From Gemmataceae bacterium (GTDB lineage Bacteria; Planctomycetota; Planctomycetia; Gemmatales; Gemmataceae): a stretch of DNA of 6,385 nt. The stretch spans positions 1 through 6,385 of the forward strand of contig JAOAAM010000694.1 of the NCBI GenBank assembly GCA_026418875.1, written 5' to 3'. This document shows, in pieces, positions 6,367-6,385 of the stretch. The notes beneath the pieces were generated by a model. It was not told where the DNA came from. It saw only the letters and a program-made list of their open reading frames with translations, and did not search any database. The position numbers and the translations under genes are program-made. Position 1 is the first letter of the stretch. The number at the start of each line of letters is the position of its first letter.

Positions 6367-6385
6367 CTGTCTCTTATACACATCT
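6367..6385 (+). other. Nextera/Tn5 mosaic-end adapter at the contig end (artefact)
   Basis: The last 19 bases read CTGTCTCTTATACACATCT, exactly the reverse complement of the 19-base Tn5 mosaic end used in tagmentation libraries. It abuts the end of the sequence, as expected for an untrimmed read-through adapter. Genomic sequence should be trusted only to about 6366. Confidence 0.96.

Noticed and set aside
6367..6385. Genuine Tn5/IS50 end
   Set aside because: The match is exactly the 19-base engineered mosaic end, flush with the sequence end and followed by nothing, which fits an adapter far better than a natural element.

Overview
This 6.4 kb fragment is GC-rich bacterial DNA with every supported gene on the minus strand, so transcription runs from right to left. 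Two gene groups are separated by about 600 bases without a convincing gene. The small conserved gene, the DUF2924 gene and the large serine recombinase at the left form a cassette that I associate mainly with Planctomycetota. That host assignment is an inference from gene content, not from a marker gene. The fragment starts inside a gene. Its last 19 bases are the Tn5/Nextera mosaic-end adapter, so it looks like a complete short contig whose biological sequence stops at about 6366.

Right-hand group (1676-6358): an XRE/ImmA-type gene (HTH-like N-terminus plus HExxH zinc peptidase), a DUF4411 PIN-like nuclease and a 1003-residue type I restriction subunit, HsdR. The first two overlap as ATGA and the second and third overlap by 20 bases, so this is one tightly coupled operon. 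The hsdM and hsdS genes that HsdR needs are absent and would be expected beyond the right contig edge. The likely biology is a type I restriction-modification locus carrying a nuclease plus regulator/protease pair, possibly a toxin-antitoxin-like module, inside the operon.

Middle (1074-1675): no gene was recognised. The sequence is visibly more AT-rich than the genes. It carries degenerate direct repeats built around TTCGAAA and CGAGAGG, and a 39-base hairpin nested inside a second inverted repeat.

Left-hand group (1-1073): a 70-residue conserved small protein, a DUF2924 protein and the N-terminus of a large serine recombinase, each with a good Shine-Dalgarno sequence, the last two overlapping as ATGA. 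The recombinase is broken. Between its YDD and DCVVVYKVDRLSRS motifs the normal stretch has been replaced by two tandem copies (51 and 50 bases) of a palindrome-bearing repeat, which shifts the frame and introduces a stop.
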